This document shows, piece after piece, positions 13,600 to 14,826 of a stretch of 14,826 nt of DNA (within the stretch, counting starts at the first letter, position 1; every line of letters starts with the position of its first letter). Made by a program: the position numbers and the translations under genes. The stretch is from the NCBI GenBank assembly GCA_002509325.1, contig DADO01000147.1:1-14826 (forward strand), given 5' to 3'. Origin of the DNA: Methanosarcina sp. UBA402 (lineage in GTDB: Archaea > Halobacteriota > Methanosarcinia > Methanosarcinales > Methanosarcinaceae). The notes under the pieces are model-generated. The model did not search any database and was not told the DNA's origin. It worked only from the letters and a program-made list of their open reading frames with translations.

Positions 13600-14637
13600 A
13601 TGAAATATGAAAAATGGATCGATGTTACAAAAGGTATAGGTATTTTATTAGTTATACTTGGACATAATGCTTTTGATCAATCTTTTTTAACAATAATTCA
13701 TGCATTTAATATGCCATTATTCTTTTTTATTAGTGGTTATTTATATCATTATAGGAAATACAAGCAGGACCCAATTTATTTTATTTATCAGAAATTTAAA
13801 AGGCTTGTAGTGCCATATTTTGTAACAAATGTTATTATCCTATGTACACTCATTTTACTATCCACCTTTAAACTAAATTCATTTGACCGCAATTCTCCAT
13901 TAAAATATTTAATTGGAGTTTTTTATGGAAATGGTGCGCCCTTAAATCCATCTACAATATTTACAAATTCATTGAGCGTTCCTTCCTGGTTTTTGTTAGG
14001 CTTGTTCTGTGCTTCTTTAATTTTATATATAATTGCTTATTCTCATGAAAAATATGGATTAATTTGCAGCAGCTCTCTATGTTTTCTAGTTACGTTGTTT
14101 GGTTTCAAAATGAGTAAATATGTTTTTCTTCCATGGAGTTTTGATATTGCCTGTGTTTCAATGGTTTTTATGTTCTCAGGATATTTAGCCAACTATTATA
14201 AAATAAATTGGTTATATAATAGTTTCAAAAGTAATTTATATAATTTCTTTTTTGTTTTATTATTGTTCATTCTAATCTCAATCAATGGACCTGTAGATAT
14301 GAACACAAGAACATATTCTAACTTATTTTTATTTAGTATTGCAGGCTTATTAGGAACATATCTAACTATCGAATTTGCAAAAAAAATCAGCAAAAAAGAA
14401 AACTTATTAACGGAAATGTTTGCTTATTTTGGAAAAAATTCTATTTTTATTTTATTATTTCATTCTTTTGCACCAATAGTTTTCCTCGATATCATAAACG
14501 TTTTTATTAATATAAAAGAAGTTATATTTCATTCTCCAATCCTTTATAGCATTACTATGCTTGTTTCTTCCATAGTAACAATAATTATTATCAAAAGATT
14601 ACCTGCTTTAGACAGAATATATTCTGTACGAGCCTGA
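13600..14637 (+). CDS. Acyltransferase family 3 membrane O-acyltransferase
   Basis: This 345-residue polytopic membrane protein (about ten helices) belongs to the acyltransferase-3 family (PF01757), which moves acetyl or similar acyl groups onto sugars of surface polysaccharides. The N-terminus is diagnostic: WIDVTKGIGILLVILGH (6-22), ending in the conserved His22, then HAFNMPLFFFISGYLY (34-49), followed by the FKRLVVPYF loop (66-74). VPSWFLLGLF and a final ALDRIYSVRA tail are also as expected. The length is normal for a stand-alone member without a SGNH domain. The ATG has no clear Shine-Dalgarno. The coding sequence is the most AT-rich in the window, with many ATA and TTA codons, which suggests transfer or relaxed codon selection. 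It probably O-acetylates the glycan made by the neighbouring enzymes. Confidence 0.9.
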   Translation: MKYEKWIDVTKGIGILLVILGHNAFDQSFLTIIHAFNMPLFFFISGYLYHYRKYKQDPIYFIYQKFKRLVVPYFVTNVIILCTLILLSTFKLNSFDRNSPLKYLIGVFYGNGAPLNPSTIFTNSLSVPSWFLLGLFCASLILYIIAYSHEKYGLICSSSLCFLVTLFGFKMSKYVFLPWSFDIACVSMVFMFSGYLANYYKINWLYNSFKSNLYNFFFVLLLFILISINGPVDMNTRTYSNLFLFSIAGLLGTYLTIEFAKKISKKENLLTEMFAYFGKNSIFILLFHSFAPIVFLDIINVFINIKEVIFHSPILYSITMLVSSIVTIIIIKRLPALDRIYSVRA

Positions 14638-14640
14638 CTA

Positions 14641-14692
14641 TTAGGTCCTTCCGAAGAGTATTAACCTTAGGTTCTTTCGAAAAATAACAACC
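14641..14692. repeat. 2 x 26-bp imperfect tandem repeat
   Basis: Copies at 14641-14666 and 14667-14692 both begin TTAGGT, have a central CGAA and end in AACC. They match at 20 of 26 positions. Confidence 0.75.
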
Positions 14693-14740
14693 AGCTAATA
14701 GTTGAGCACCAAAATCTTGGTTCTTCTAAAATTATTAGCT
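14693..14740. repeat. Inverted repeat with internal hairpin
   Basis: AGCTAATA (14693-14700) pairs with TATTAGCT (14733-14740). Between them CCAA (14709-14712) pairs with TTGG (14717-14720). It could fold in RNA downstream of the acyltransferase gene, but no T-run follows. Confidence 0.45.
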
Positions 14741-14801
14741 GCTCACAAAAAATAGCTGCTCACAACTAAATAGCTGATATTTGCTAAATAGCTGATATTT
14801 G
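14736..14801. repeat. Two adjacent tandem duplications (17 bp and 18 bp)
   Basis: TAGCTGCTCACAA occurs at 14736-14748 and 14753-14765 (period 17). Directly after, CTAAATAGCTGATATTTG occurs exactly twice at 14766-14783 and 14784-14801, and a further GATATTTGG follows. Confidence 0.9.
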
Positions 14802-14808
14802 GATATTT

Positions 14809-14826
14809 GGCTCTGTAGAAATCCTC
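14809..14826 (+). mobile_element. Possible insertion-sequence terminus at the window edge
   Basis: The final 18 bases, GGCTCTGTAGAAATCCTC, begin like the GGCTCTGT ends of several IS families. No matching inverted copy or transposase lies in the window, so this is a guess from resemblance. Confidence 0.25.

Overview
The window looks like a chromosomal segment of a methanogenic archaeon, most likely Methanosarcina. The reasons are AT-rich intergenic DNA with TATA-box-like promoters, mixed ATG/TTG starts with patchy Shine-Dalgarno (SD) sites, a WrbA-type flavoprotein, an archaeal GH15 glucoamylase, a CARF/winged-helix Csa3-like regulator and archaeal surface-glycan enzymes. This assignment is by recognition only; there is no rRNA or other definitive marker, and no tRNA, rRNA or CRISPR array was seen.

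Layout. Positions 1-109 hold what looks like a broken transposase remnant. A Csa3-like CARF-HTH protein follows (202-804, +), then a hairpin-plus-T-run terminator and a perfect 4 x 17-bp tandem repeat. A GH15 glucoamylase runs leftward (1141-3210). It is divergent from a 51-residue four-cysteine zinc-binding microprotein (3627-3782, +), which converges on WrbA (3876-4505, -). From 4857 rightward almost everything concerns cell-surface glycans: a dolichol-phosphate-sugar synthase-like GT2 (4857-5987) closely followed by a GT4 glycosyltransferase (5996-7180); a second, DPM1/GtrB-like GT2 (7557-8588); a SAM methyltransferase (8874-9605); a flippase-like LPG-synthase-type membrane protein on the minus strand (9709-10680); a large polytopic membrane protein with a C-terminal soluble domain, GT-C-like in layout (10914-13238); and an acyltransferase-3 membrane O-acyltransferase (13600-14637).

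Working model (inference). The two GT2 enzymes charge polyprenyl phosphate with sugars. The LPG-synthase-like protein is related to the membrane half of the haloarchaeal AglD enzyme. The GT-C-like protein may use lipid-linked sugars on the outer face. GT4, the methyltransferase and the acyltransferase would extend and decorate the glycan.

The most unusual property is a build-up of short tandem repeats, in intergenic DNA and at protein ends. The best case is a 24-bp unit repeated five times at 10898-11017. Each copy carries an SD-like AAGGRG and an ATG, and all five ATGs are in frame with the 774-residue membrane protein, so the gene has five consecutive potential ribosome-binding and start modules. 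Other arrays are 4 x 17 bp (1045), 3 x 34 bp (13447), 3 x 13 bp (7317), 2 x 26, 2 x 17 and 2 x 18 bp (14641-14801), and in-frame 3 x 12 bp (11055) and 2 x 15 bp (8530). The right half (from about 7.2 kb) is visibly more AT-rich than the left half, as expected of variable surface-glycan islands. The last 18 bases resemble an insertion-sequence end.
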